From NCBI GenBank assembly GCA_021292165.1, contig CM037876.1, positions 37,868,575 to 37,932,574 of the forward strand: DNA of 64,000 bases, given 5' to 3'. Every line of letters starts with the position of its first letter. The first letter of the stretch is position 1. Below, piece after piece: positions 11,455 to 22,666 of this stretch. Made by a program: the position numbers and the translations under genes. Below the pieces are notes generated by a model that was given only the letters and a program-made list of their open reading frames with translations, did not search any database and was not told where the DNA came from. This stretch comes from Shinisaurus crocodilurus. Taxonomy: Eukaryota; Chordata; Lepidosauria; Squamata; Shinisauridae.

Positions 11455-12110
11455 GCCTTAGGAGAAAATGCCACAACACCCTATAATTTTAAAACGCAGA
11501 ACTGCAGATCACTACAGAAGTTCCCTCAAAAGTGGAAAACAAATCTCACATAGCTTTATTGAAGGCCCAACGAGTAGCAATCAAAGTACAGCAAGGAATG
11601 TTGATAAGGCAATCTGCCCTGACAGCTTTTTAGCCTGGAAAGCTAACATCACAGGCAGAATCAGGTACCATAACGACAATGAGCATACGTGGACTGGATG
11701 ATTACACAGATCCTGGCACATGGACAGTATAATAGACAGAGATCCATGCTTAACCAAGGCATCACAAACAAATCACATATGGAAAAAACATTTACACAGT
11801 GGCATGACTGCATGACAATGAACAGATCCACATGATACTTATAATGTGCAAAGTGACTCTTAAGGATTCATTCCACTGAAGCAGGATTTGGAGGATGAAT
11901 TAGGATGTGTCTGTAATAACACTGTTGTTCACCTTTCATTCAGTTCACTTTCATCCAACACTGTCCCAGAAATAATCTCAAATTTTCCAGACTGGATTCT
12001 TCCTCCTGGAATTGCATGCCTAGGATTTTTTTAGTTTAGTTTTAAATGCTGAATTAATGCAATTTCACCCCATCAGAGTAGTAGAGAGAGTGGTGAGATC
12101 AAAAAGAGAG
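11455..12110. other. No gene recognised
   Basis: The plus-strand frame at 11468-11701 has no domain. No named repeat seen. Confidence 0.35.
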
Positions 12111-12121
12111 AGATGTTGAAC

Positions 12122-12297
12122 ACATGAAGCTGGCTGCCTAACTTAGTATTGTCTACTCTGACTGGCAGTTGTTCTCCAAGGTTCCACACGGATCTTATCC
12201 AGCCCTTCCTGGCATCACCACCTGGCACCCCCTGAAGAAACCAGGGATTGAACCTGGGGCTTTTTGCATCCAGAGCATGCATTCTGAGCTACAGGTG
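12122..12297 (-). mobile_element. tRNA-headed SINE (family 2), near full length
   Basis: Minus strand: the head at 12297-12240 has a B-box-like sequence (complement of agggattgaacctgg). The body at 12200-12122 has the family motif complementary to agtattgtctactctgactgg. The length of about 175 bp agrees with the plus-strand copy at 61205-61380. Confidence 0.75.
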
Positions 12298-12613
12298 GTC
12301 TGTTGAACCTTGACTACGCCACACAGGTGCTAGTAACGAACAGGCTTATTTAACAAGGTTATATACAGCTGCCTGACAGGGCTCTAAACATGAGGCTGCA
12401 CTTAAGGCAGGGGTGCAAAAAGTGTGATCTGTAGACCATAGGCAGCACCCCAAGCCCTGTCTGGTGGCCCCTGAGTCCCCCAGGAGGAAGCTGTTCTAGG
12501 ATCAGGTTCTGTGGTTCCTGGCATAGAAGCCTCATTCCTAGGGCATCCTAGGCAGGGGCCACAGATGTGTGCGGCACACACACACATGCACACACACTCA
12601 CTGCTCACAAACC

Positions 12614-12618
<5 letters not shown>

Positions 12619-12711
<93 letters not shown>
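12619..12711. repeat. Compound (CT)n-(CA)n microsatellite
   Basis: About 30 bases of CT dinucleotides followed by about 60 bases of CA dinucleotides with one AG interruption. It lies in the left arm of the inverted repeat, and its shorter complement is at 13184-13241. Confidence 0.95.
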
Positions 12712-12712
<1 letters not shown>

Positions 12713-13183
12713 GTTTACCCACCCTGCCTAAACACATGCACAATAAACCATCTGATAAATTACCAGACTTATCCATCATAAACACCATATCACAATGACT
12801 GTTGGAAGAGACCCTAGCTAACATACACTAGCATCAGTTAACCACACAGTGTTGGCTTCCTAGGATGCTCTGGGGACACTCCAGGACCAAGTCTTTTATG
12901 TCAGGAGCCATAGAGCCTAATCCTAGAGCATTTTTTCCTCTTTTTTGGCAATTGGTGTGGGACAGTGGTTTCAGCCTCTGACCTGATCTTTAATCTACCT
13001 GTTTCCAAACCTATTATAGGGGCAGCTACAAAAAAGGTAGCAATACTGTGTGGTTAACTGATGCTAGTGTATGTTAGCTAGGGTCTCTTCCAACAGTCAT
13101 TGTGATATGGTGTTTATGATGGATAAGTCTGGTAATTTATCAGATGGTTTATTGTGCATGTGTTTAGGCAGGGTGGGTAAACC

Positions 13184-13241
13184 CGTGTGTGTGTGTGTGT
13201 GTGTGTCTGTGTGTGTCTGAGAGAGAGAGAGAGAGAGAGAG
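13184..13241. repeat. Compound (GT)n-(GA)n microsatellite
   Basis: Inverted complement of the tract at 12619-12711 but clearly shorter. The length difference accounts for most of the size difference between the two palindrome arms. Confidence 0.95.
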
Positions 13242-13368
13242 GTGGTTTGTGAGCAGTGAGTGTGTGTGCATGTGTGTGTGTGCCGCACACATCTGTGGCC
13301 CCTGCCACCCCAGCAGACACCCAATGCAGCCCTCGGGGCTGAAAAGGTTATGCACCCCTGACTTAAGG

Positions 13369-13780
13369 GGACAGCACACAGATAATTCACTATGGCAGAG
13401 TTCAACACAGTAGACAAGCCGATCCAGATGTTCAGAAGAGGAATAGCACACGTGAATATTAATGATCAGTGGGAAAGGGTGTCTGCACTACATTCTTTCC
13501 TCCCACAAAGAAGGAAAGGTCTTGGGGAGATGAGTGTAGCAGCAGGCTCTCAGCCTTCTTCTACGCTCACAAATTTCCAAATTAAGGAAAGAATTCCCAT
13601 CCCAGCACACACTGGGATACCAGTTTCAGTGAACCTCAATCTCCACAATGAGTCTTTGCTCATCGATTGCTAGACTGGGAATGGTGACTCTAGGTTTCCC
13701 CCACCCCCTTGCAGTGAATGGTATCTGATTCCAAAACCTCTGGAGACCAGGCCTAGTTGTTATAAGCATTCCTATCAAGT
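13369..13780. other. No gene recognised
   Basis: The frame at 13392-13673 (93 codons) has no motif and begins immediately after the hAT element. I regard it as chance. Confidence 0.35.
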
Positions 13781-14010
13781 CTATGGTGAACAAATAATTG
13801 TATCTTTCTCATTGTACTTACCATCAATGTCTTAACTTCCTAGCCTTTACTTAATGTTTTAAGCTGTGAGGTTTATTTTAGAATCAGGTGTTCAATTAGT
13901 CTGAATGAGTAATTATTTTAACTAAGTGGTCTGTGTGCTGGCTAAATTAATTTTAAGCCCTGAGTGTTTTTATTCACAGGACCAAGGCTGGGTGTTGAAT
14001 AATTATCTGG
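13781..14010. promoter_or_regulatory. Candidate conserved non-coding element (weak)
   Basis: A repeat-free AT-rich block with several TAATT/AATTA cores (gagtaattattttaact, ctaaattaattttaag, caaataattgtat). Texture-based inference only. Confidence 0.2.
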
Positions 14011-15380
14011 ATAAACTTCAGTTTCATTTTAGGGACTATACACTTCTTAATTCCTCAGAATTTTTGGCACATGGAAATGACACTGATTATATGTAGTGTT
14101 CACTTTACATCTGTTCCAAATCCAAAGCACTTAGTCTCCTTTACAGGGAGACCAAAGAGATTAGAAAGATGAAGTCAAATTTTCGATGCAGGTGTATCTA
14201 TGTAGCTGGGTAAAGCAAACACATACATAATTGACACAGGTAAAGAAACTAGTAATAATTCATTCCATTTTTAAGAAGTCTGACTGTTTTGTGTTCTTCT
14301 CATCATGTTAAAAAATACTTCTACCATAGTTTATGAAACAAATAATTATTATATTAAAGGGAATTTTTCTGATACCAAGGATTCGGTATCAAGAATAGAT
14401 ACTGAACCAGTGCAATGTTTTTTAATGAGACCTCCACCTTTTTAATATAAGACCTCAGAAGTATAGTCTTTCAAATGTCATGGCAGCATATATTTTGGAT
14501 TGATGTTATTTCTTAGGAAGACTCGTATATATATAAAATTGACCAGATTTTAATTTTAGCAATCCCATTTGCAGACATTGTAAAATGTGTTCTTGATTTG
14601 ATGCTCATGGACTGATTTTCCTATGCAAGCTTGCTATTAGTTCATGTCTGTGAGTAGAGGAGTTTGTGCAAACTTTCAAGTGCAGATGTTGGGAAATGGT
14701 AGCCAGATAGCTCTGGTTTGTAGTTCTCTAACAACATAGATAAGAATAGCCCTAAAACAGTCCCATAGACATCAGTGAGATTGCTCTAATGTACATAGTT
14801 GCAAGAACTCTTTGTATGCATGTATGTAAAAACACACACAGAGGAGCTCCTAACAGCTCCCATGAAGAGATGATAATCAATTTTGGGACTACACCTGGAG
14901 CATTTGATGATTTGAAAAAGCTGCAGAGCCTAGCTTGTGTCTGGATTTTTTTTTAAACTTAGACTGGATAATAGTTTACTGAACAACTACAATAGCATAA
15001 TGCATTAACTTGTTCTAAGATTAAGCTCTGCTTGAATTAATCAAACTATAGTTGCTGTTTTATTTAGTGTGCAAAGTGCATGAATTGAAAGTAAGCTATT
15101 CAGAGTAAGTTTTTGATATCTTGTCTTTTCAAATACAAAGCATTAAAATGTGTAATCTCAGAAGCACCACTCTGAGCAGTCCTTTTGATTTCCAGGAAGG
15201 AAACTCTTAACCAGATTTAAAATTCCTTTCACTACAGAACCTTTTGATCAGGAAAGCTACATCTCAAAATGCAGCAATTTGGTGAGTAGTTTGAAATTTA
15301 GCTGCCAGTATGAGCAACTTGCTTGGTAATGGGTCTGAAAAACACAAAAGAGCATGGCTTAACATATCCACTTGCCTGGG
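14011..15380. other. No gene recognised
   Basis: AT-rich, unique-looking sequence. No repeat family and no credible coding frame. Confidence 0.3.
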
Positions 15381-15385
15381 AGGTA

Positions 15386-15425
15386 GCCTCATAGAGCTCA
15401 GTGGGACTTACTTGTGAGAAGACAT
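15386..15425. mobile_element. Fragment of the gggacttact MITE family
   Basis: The phrase gagctcagtgggacttacttg, then gagaagacatgcag, is one half of the palindromic MITE seen more fully at 54085-54185. Only a fragment survives. Confidence 0.45.
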
Positions 15426-15724
15426 GCAGAGAGGGGTGGCGCTGTTAATCTCTTCAGCGCTGCAGTGCATTTGCTGGGCAGTCTGAAGGGCCAGGACTCT
15501 AGACAACATTCCCATTGAAAGCAAGCGGGGCAAAAACATGGGGGTCAGTTCGCTGTTGTAAATAGAACTAAAGCAGACCACCATCCTGATCCTGCTCTCC
15601 ACTCCACTCACCCACCCCAGTGGCCATTTGCCTTTTTTAAAAAAACCAAAAACATGCATGCTTAATGCAAAGATACCCTTAATTTCACGTCTAGTTTGGC
15701 CCAAAGTTTCTACAGTGACATTTT

Positions 15725-15890
15725 ATAGGGATGGGTGAGAATTTCATCACAATTTGAAAAGAATGAACCCCAATTCACAAAGTTCTCCATATTCGGGTCA
15801 AAAAGAACTTGAGATTGAAACAAGTTGAGTGTGAGAGTAACTGAGACTGACAGATTCACTCATCCAGGCCTAGGGGTTTCAGGGCTTTGC
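15725..15890. mobile_element. AT-rich dispersed element (family X), fragment
   Basis: It opens tagggatgggtgagaatttcat; the same phrase gatgggtgagaatttcat recurs at 16083-16100. The family members at 17280, 20090, 27430, 41285 and 45080 share words such as aaaatgtgcac and aatgcattt. I believe these are hAT-like non-autonomous elements, but clear ends are lacking here. Confidence 0.4.
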
Positions 15891-16012
15891 TCTTAAAAGT
15901 CTAGGTTTGAATCTGTGTGTATTCAGCCATGTTAATACTTAAATAGGGTTGCTACCTCTTCTTTTTTCTTTTTCTGACAGGCCCCTCATCTTTAACAGCT
16001 ATATGGCTGGCA

Positions 16013-16061
16013 GGTACATCATGGTCCACTCCATGCTGGGAATAGTGGACCATGATGTACC
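16013..16061. repeat. Perfect hairpin, 18-bp arms
   Basis: 16013-16030 (ggtacatcatggtccact) is the exact reverse complement of 16044-16061, with a 13-base loop. It lies within a plus frame at 15949-16143 that has no motif. It could be the remains of a foldback element; I see no terminator-type T run. Confidence 0.85.
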
Positions 16062-16082
16062 CATTGATCTCGGCCAGTGCAG

Positions 16083-16235
16083 ATGGGTGAGAATTTCATT
16101 TCAGTTCTTCTTTTTTATATATATAAGAATGTACCAAAATTAGCAAATTTCTTCATAATTGGAAAGAAAGAGATGTTAACAATTTTAATGCAGAAGAAAG
16201 CAAAACTGACAGATTTGCCCATTCCTACTCCTTCG
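16083..16235. mobile_element. Family X AT-rich element, short copy
   Basis: Bounded by gatgggtgagaatttcat on the left and gacagatttgcccattcc on the right, which are near-complementary in part (gatgggtgagaa against tttgcccattcc). This gives inverted ends about 150 bp apart. There is no coding content. Confidence 0.45.
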
Positions 16236-17279
16236 CCCACTGCTCTGCTAATGTAGCAAGCCTGAAATAATATCATGTGCTGTTACTTACCTCAGAAATC
16301 TCACCCCTTCCAAAAGGGCTATTGCTGGAGTGGGAAGTGGCACATCATCAACTCCTCCTGGGTGATGTTATTACCAGATTGGCTTCAGAAGGGGTCCCAT
16401 TAAAGCATCTCTGACCCCATTGAAGGAATGCAAAAAAAAATCTGATCTAAATTTGAATCTGATATTGACTGATTAGTATTCTTTGCAATGTGTTTTTTTA
16501 ATGGCATACATATGTGACAAGCATGTCAGCCAAATGCATGCATCAAAATTCCTAGTGAGACAGAGACGATGCTTTAGACAGTCACCATATTACAATGCTA
16601 AGGGACTGCTGCACTTTCACATTCCATTTCATTTTATTTGACAGCCCCAGGAATTGGTGGGTTTGTTTGTTTGCCTGTTTGCTTTTAAGTAAAGGCCCTT
16701 TCCTTTCCCCAGTAAGATGACCCCCTAAGTAAATAACAGAGGGCCTTATGTAGACTTCATATGCCTTTTGTGTGATTATTTATAGGCCTACAGTGAATTC
16801 TCCACATTAAGGGTATTTATTGGTGCTTATTCTTGGGCAATCCATGCTCGGTGACTAGCCAAATCTTTTCTACAGAAATGTCAGCCCTCCTGCCCATCCT
16901 ACTTAGGGTTGATTTGGATGGGTACCACAACACTCTATATAGTCCTTTTAACATTTGTATCCATATATACCATTTGCCTTTGCAATAGATCTAAGTGTCA
17001 AGAGTAGTTTCTGGGTATATTTCACAGTTTGCTCATATATTTCACAAAAACTGTTTCAGATTTGTATTATCCTATGCATGCTTTCTAGAGCTAATCTCAC
17101 TAATCTTTATGCTCTAATGTAGGTGGGATCCAGCCCCTGCAAAGTGCATTCAGAGGTTCTGTATGCCTAAGAGCATGGGTATTTTTGTAGTGAAAATATA
17201 TAGCCCTGCACATCCTGGAACAAAGGCAGAAGACAACAAATGTGGATTGAACTAAGGACATAACTTTATTAATCTCAAG
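16236..17279. other. No gene recognised
   Basis: Unique-looking DNA; no named repeat and no motif. Confidence 0.3.
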
Positions 17280-17645
17280 TAGGGATGGTTGGGGATTTTG
17301 TTCAGCGGAATGACCTGATCTTCACCTCCCTGACTAATGTGCAGATTGGAAGACAACTATCAATAAGATTTCACACGTCACCAAATTTTACAATGCAGCT
17401 CAAGAAAGCAACAACCCAAAATACATATAAAAATGCATATTTTCAGGTAAAATACATTTAGAAATGCTATTTTGAGAGAGAATGCATTTAGAAATGCTAA
17501 TATTGTGAGAAAATATGTTTTAAAATATAATTTTTCATGCAGATTAAAAAAAATCACAGACTAAAGCAGAAATGGGGAGGAACAGATTTATGAATAAGTA
17601 CATGTGAAACTGACAAGGACCAAAAGACTAATCTGTCTACCCCTA
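17280..17645. mobile_element. Family X AT-rich element
   Basis: It opens agtagggatggttggggat and closes aatctgtctacccctaatt, so the ends are partly inverted (tagggatgg against ctacccct). The interior has the reiterated word atttagaaatgct, at 17456-17468 and 17487-17499. The sequence cctccctgactaatgtgcaga is the complement of a phrase in the copy near 45320-45340. Confidence 0.5.
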
Positions 17646-18555
17646 ATTAATGGCTAGTCTGCAGTTTATTTAACTGCCAACTTCCCCTACACACCTTAGT
17701 GCAGGTATCTTAGTGGGAGCTGTGAGTACCTCTATCATCACTCCACCTTTCTGGTATGCTTTCAGAGGAGGAGTCAATGACTCCAACAATGACCAAAGGG
17801 CTCACTGTCCCACATCCCCTCAAGATGTAAGGTGTGAGAGACTGCTTTAGACAAGCCACTTTTGACAGTGCAGAGTAAGTGAACACAACTCAGTTTCACA
17901 GACCAAATGCCCAACAAGTGAACAACTGCCTGAGTTGCAGCAGCATCCACAGCTGCTTGGGGCTGTGTACCCACCACAAATAACTATAGCCACACTGCCC
18001 CCTATTGTTGGGGCTGCATAAGGCCTGGTCCAGCCTGACACAACACACACACACTTGTGCTCCATTCCCCGCACAAATTCAATGGGCAGAAGAATGGAGT
18101 TGGGAAAGTACAGCAACCTGCTAATATGTTCTAAATATTTATCTTTTATCTTATTAACTAGTGCTGAGCAAAAGGTTCTTGGACAAGAATGTTTGGCTCA
18201 AAGGGTTCTCCCCTTTCTTGACTGTTATCACTGCCTCTGTGAGTTTTGCAGTAGGCATGGCAAGGAGAGGCCTTCTTGGCAGCCACTGAGTGGTGGTCAC
18301 AAGTTTTTTCCCAGAAGCAAAGAACGTGAATTCTTTTTTGTGTTGGGGGTGGGTGGGTGGGTGGCAGTTGCCAGTGGGGGGAGAAGTCTCTTTGGCACCA
18401 CTGGGAAGCCCCCACCCATCTCACCTGCATTTTGCCCCCACTCCTTTTGTGTGTCTGTGCATTTTATCTGCCCCTGCAAAAATTGCCAAAATTGGGAGGG
18501 GGTTGGCTTCTTAGCCCTAAATATGAAACATCTTACTTTAAAATATGTTATCTGC
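17646..18555. other. No gene recognised; overlapping chance frames
   Basis: The longest plus frame is 18055-18588 (177 codons). It overlaps several frames on the other strand, lacks any motif I recognise, and runs into the tandem repeat at 18560. A G-rich run (gggggtgggtgggtgggtgg) at 18345-18364 could form a G-quadruplex. I do not annotate a gene. Confidence 0.35.
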
Positions 18556-18559
18556 CTAT

Positions 18560-18693
18560 ACCTACCTCATATAAAGAAGAAACACTGACTTTTAAAAATA
18601 CCTACCTAATGGCTAACATAAAGAAGAAACACTGACTTTTAAAAATACCTACCTAATGGCTAACATAAAGAAGAAACATTGACTTTTAAAAAT
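18560..18693. repeat. 47-bp tandem repeat, about three copies
   Basis: The unit acctacctaatggctaacat plus a further 27 bases ends in cttttaaaaat. Copies are at 18560-18599 (seven bases shorter), 18600-18646 and 18647-18693. The last two differ at only one base, which implies recent expansion. Confidence 0.93.
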
Positions 18694-19355
18694 TTGTCTC
18701 TGGCTTTGTAGACAAATGTCGTCTATTTATGCATACCTTCCCTACTTTTCTTAGAAGTATGTTCCGCACCCGAAGCACTTGATCTAATGAATTCATGTAG
18801 TGTTATTGACTTTTTAGAACTTTTTTTTGTATCCCACACTCCCATTCAAATTATTCGGGTTATGGATTTTTTCAATCTGACCCTAAAGCTGCCTAATTCC
18901 TTGTACATTGATTGACTCTCTCTGTTGTACAGAAAGAACCAAATATGCATTCTTTACCACACCCTGAAATTGTGTTTTTCCCCTTAGTCAGCATGCAGAA
19001 AACACTTTTTTGTGACCTTAAAGCCACAGATGTTAGATTTTTCTAGATTTGTGTTTTTTTTTTCAAGGATGTATTTGAAAAATGTATTAGCTAAAATTGA
19101 ACATGTTAAACTAATTAGGCTATGCAAATGCAGCTCAGCAGGACTGCTTTTAAAGTCAATTTTACTTACCCAAATGTTCAAATAAAAGTAAATCTGTTTC
19201 AATAACAACCTAACAACCATGTGGAACAAATAAGGCCTCTAATTAACTTTTCAGAATGTGGTTTAAGAGTTCAGCTTTCCAATGATGAAAATGTAACTAA
19301 ATCTGATTCTCTTTCAGTGGCCTGCTTAGCATGGATGGACCCCTGAGGCTCAGTT
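18694..19355. other. No gene recognised
   Basis: AT-rich unique-looking sequence with no supported feature. Confidence 0.3.
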
Positions 19356-19359
19356 ATCC

Positions 19360-19730
19360 AAAGAGCAGGGTAGCCAGATTGCAGTTTTTGACTCTGCTTT
19401 GAGGGCCACAACCAGTGGCTTGGCTGGTGGCTACAAGGAGCAGGACTTTTTCAATTACGGCCTCCATCCTTTGGAACTCCTTTCCCAAGGGAGGTACCTC
19501 AGGCTACATAACTGCTGGCTTTCAGGCAGATAGATGGTAAAGGCCTATTGTTTTAAAAGTATTAGAATGGATGTTGTGTTTATACCACTGGTTCTGATTG
19601 TTTTATTTTTGCTTTGCATCATAACAGTGTTTAGTGATATTCTTTTGTTGTTTTTAACTAAGCGGCTTTGAGGGTCTGAAACCAACTTCAAGTCAGGGTA
19701 CAAAATCTGTAAAGTAAATTAATGAATAGC
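19360..19730 (+). mobile_element. L2/CR1-like LINE 3' end, decayed
   Basis: The phrase caggactttttcaattacggcc, in part, followed by ttggaactcctttcc is a decayed version of the F-S-x-A-P-x-L-W-N-S-L-P region seen intact at 28275 and 48095. It is followed by a T-rich 3' UTR, the aagcggctttgagggtctg region and a tail near 19730. No open frame survives. Confidence 0.55.
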
Positions 19731-20089
19731 GACTCATTCCAGAGGTCCATATATGCTTGATGTGCATAGAGAGCTCCCCATTCACTTTAATAAAGGGCAT
19801 GATGCACACATGAAGCTCCCCACTCCTCTTCCTTCGGACCCACACCACAGAGGGAAAGAATGAGGCAAGAAGAGGCTCTTGTTCCTTCTCCTCACCCTGT
19901 TCACTGCTCACTGCTCATGCAGAACCAGAGCAAGCAGGAGAAGCAACCGGACCAGGGGTCTCTAGAGATTGGCAAAGGGGCCCCTCTATTGGGGCATGGA
20001 CCCTGGCAAGTTCCTGATGATGCTGATCCCTGACACCAGGCAGCCATGCTCACTCTGTCCATCACTGTCTTCATGAAAACTTTGAAGCT
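19731..20089. other. No gene recognised
   Basis: Minus frames at 19693-19911 and 19901-20221 have no motif. Confidence 0.3.
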
Positions 20090-20515
20090 AGGGAGGAATG
20101 AGAAATTCATTTTGGTTGTGTTTGGCCAGAATTTACACCTCCCAGACCGAAACATGGACCGAATGCAATCTGCGATCAAAGTCCGTCCATTTCCAAGCCT
20201 GCAATGCGATCCATGAAACAAACAACAACAACAACAAGGAGTCTTCGAAAAATGTGTCCTTTGGAAAAATGTGTCTTTTCAAAAAATGTGTGCAAACATG
20301 CTTTAATCAATGGGAGAAAAATGCGTACATTTCAAGAAATGTGCACAATTGATGCATACCTTTGGGGGAATGCACATAAAAAGAGAAACTAATTTTTGTG
20401 TGAAAAGGAAAAAGTAAAGCTCACAGCCTGATATGGACATAAGTTGGAACGAGCTTCAGGTTAGAATTCAGAGAACCTCGATGAGCTTGAATTTTGCTGA
20501 TTTGGACACCCCTAG
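20090..20515. mobile_element. Family X AT-rich element with internal short repeats
   Basis: Between aggaatgagaaattcatttt and gctgatttggacacccctag lies a run of imperfect ~20-bp units built on aaaaatgtgt and aatgtgcac (20246-20375). The same architecture recurs at 41385-41535. It is non-coding and the ends are approximate. Confidence 0.5.
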
Positions 20516-21021
20516 AGCTCTCCTGCCTGTCTGATTCAGTTCTTGAGGATGAATACAGATCTTCTAATGATTTTTGTTTTGAGATTTCTCTGTCTTCTTG
20601 ATACGATATAACATTTCAAGTAGCAGCTGCTTGAACATTTGCCTATTATGTGGTGCCAGGTTTGGGTTGTTTCAATTCCTGGTCAGAAACTCCAAAGCCC
20701 CTCAAAAAGATAGAACTGGGTGGGGGGGTTGGAAGTGAAGCCCTGCACTCTGCCTCTTGGCTCCCTGGCAGCCTGAGTGCCTTGGAAGGTAGTACTCAGC
20801 TGGGAAGACACATGCCAGCCTTCCAGATGTTTGTCAGTTTCAGAAGGGCTGGCAGAGAGCAACCGGGCTTCAGCTGGGAATTGCCTGCTTGTGGCAAATT
20901 GGCAAGAGTCTTAAAAACAAATGCAAAAGCAAACACTGGCCAGGATACCAAGGAGGCTTTGGGCCTGCAGTTTTCAAACAGCAGCCCCACCCTACTTCCA
21001 TGACACATGGCAAACCTCTAA
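20516..21021. other. No gene recognised
   Basis: The plus frame 20650-21003 (117 codons) has no motif and is opposed by overlapping minus frames. Confidence 0.3.
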
Positions 21022-21601
21022 TGGAGAGGCAGGGATGTTGAAGAGTCCTTGGTTTCGTGTCACGAGTCGAGTCACGAGTCCTTAGACCCGAGTCTCGAGT
21101 CCGAGTCCTTGGTCCAAAATGCTGACTCACGAGTCACGAGTCCCTCCCAAAGCTGACTCCACGAGTCCCTATTAAAATCAATGGGGTTTTCCCCCAACAA
21201 AATAAGGCTACTTCAGATGTGTGGCTTAAATAAATTCTAGGTACAAGTGTGCCTTTTTATTTCAAAACTCTGCCACTGATTTTGACAAGAATAGACCAGG
21301 CAGACAAACCCAAAATAGCCAGCCAGGCAGAGGAGGCAGGGAACCCCAAAGCAGGCAGGCAGAGAGGCATTTGTCTAGGACAGGGGTCCTCAAACTTTTT
21401 ACACGGGGGGCCAGTTCATTGTCCCTCAGCCTGTTGGGGGGCCGGACTCACTGGGACTCCCCTGTGCCGCCTCCTTCATGCTGCCCCCGCCGCCGCTGGT
21501 GCAGGACCCCCCGCCGCAGGACCCCCGCCCCCCGCTGCAAGACCGCCCCGCTGCCCCTGCCGCCACCGCAGGTCCCCCCCGCCCCCGTAAACCCCCGCCG
21601 C

Positions 21602-21775
21602 CGCCATAACCCCCCCCGCTGCTGCCATAACCCCCCCCGCTGCTGCCATAAGCCCCCCGCCGCGGCCATAACCCCCCCGCCGCCTCCATAGCCCCCCCCG
21701 CCGCCGCCATAGCCCCACCCGCCGCTGCCATAACCCCACCCGCCGCTGCCATAACCCCACCCGCCGGCGCCATCC
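21602..21775. repeat. C-rich minisatellite, ~18-20 bp unit
   Basis: Units of the form ccataacccccccgccgctg recur about nine times. The complementary strand has repeated G runs. Lies within the nested GC-rich hAT. Confidence 0.88.
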
Positions 21776-21865
21776 TACCTGGTCCCCTGCGCGCTGCTGC
21801 TGCTGCTGCTGCTGCCGGTGCCTCTGTCACAGCCTCCGCTCGAGGCCGCCGCTGCCGCTCCGTCA

Positions 21866-21960
21866 CGTCCATCCTGGATTCCGCCCGCGCTCAGTTTTGA
21901 AAAACAGCGTGGGCGGGGTCCAGGATAGACGCGACGGGACCAGCGGGCGGCGAGGCGGAT
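21866..21960. repeat. CpG-rich palindromic module, copy 1
   Basis: gtccatcctgga...cgcccgcg on the left and gggcggggtccaggatagac on the right form a hairpin around tcagttttgaaaaacagc. It is followed by gcgacgggaccagcgggcgg. The same module recurs at 22667-22800, so the host element contains an internal duplication bracketing its minisatellite. Confidence 0.8.
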
Positions 21961-21974
21961 GAGGTAAAGCCCCC

Positions 21975-22600
21975 CCGCCGCTGCCCGCCCACCCACCGTA
22001 ACCTGCCGATTCCCGCCTTCCCGCCCACCCACCGTAACCCGCCGCTTCCCGCTTCCCGCCCATGTACCCACCCACCATAACCCGCCGCTTCCCGCCCGCC
22101 CGCCGTAACCTGCCGCTTCCCGCCTTCCTGCCCACCCACCCACCGTAACCCGCCGCTTCCCACCCGCCCGCTGTAACCAGCCGCTTCCCGCCTTCCCGCC
22201 CACCTACCCACCATAACCCGTGGCTTCCCGCCCACCCGCCCACCGTAACCCACCGCTTCCCATCCATGCACCCACCCACCATAACCCACCGCTTCCCGCC
22301 CGCCCGCCGTAACCTGCCGCTTCCCGCCTTCCCGCCCACCTACCCACCATAACCCGTGGCTTCCCGCCCACCCGCCCACCGTAACCCGCCGCTTCCCGCT
22401 TCCCATCCATGCACCCACCCACCATAACCCACCGCTTCCCGCCCGCCCGCCGTAACCTGCCGCTTCCCGCCTTCCCGCCGCTTCCCGCTTCCCGCCCACG
22501 CACTCACCCACCGTAACCCGCCGCTTCCCGCCTTCCCACCAACCGTAACCCGCCGCTTCCCGCCTTCCCGACCGACCGACCGCTTCCCGCCTTCATCCCT
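21975..22600. repeat. C-rich minisatellite, long array
   Basis: About 0.6 kb of units built from cgtaacccgccgcttcccgc followed by cttcccgcccaccca variants. Higher-order repetition is visible: a block starting near 22140 recurs near 22310, with the phrase cccatccatgcacccaccca at both 22259 and 22403. On the minus strand every frame is open, which reflects repetition and not coding. Confidence 0.92.
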
Positions 22601-22666
22601 GCCGCCGTCCTACCTGGCCACCGCCACTGCCCGAGGCTGCCGCCGCCGCCGCCGCTGCTCCGTCGC

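Larger units (their letters stand above)
12408..13360. mobile_element. 953-bp hAT-type transposon with a giant internal inverted repeat
   Basis: It opens CAGGGGTGCA and closes TGCACCCCTG, flanked by a perfect 8-bp duplication ACTTAAGG at 12400-12407 and 13361-13368. Inside, 12551-12854 is the inverted complement of 13041-13306, including a mirrored CT/CA microsatellite in one arm and GT/GA in the other. An additional segment, 12481-12552, is the diverged inverted complement of 12859-12940 in the spacer, giving the order A, B, A-inverted, spacer, B-inverted. There is no transposase frame, so it would depend on a partner element. The long MCVCV- and HTHTH-type frames here are translations of the microsatellites and are not genes. 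Confidence 0.88.

Noticed and set aside
12402..13451. Frames with long Cys-Val, Thr-His or Ser-Leu runs
   Set aside because: They translate CA/GT and CT/GA microsatellites inside a hAT element.
18055..18588. 177-codon plus frame, the second longest in the window
   Set aside because: No domain, opposed by overlapping minus frames and runs into a tandem repeat. No splice or promoter evidence.
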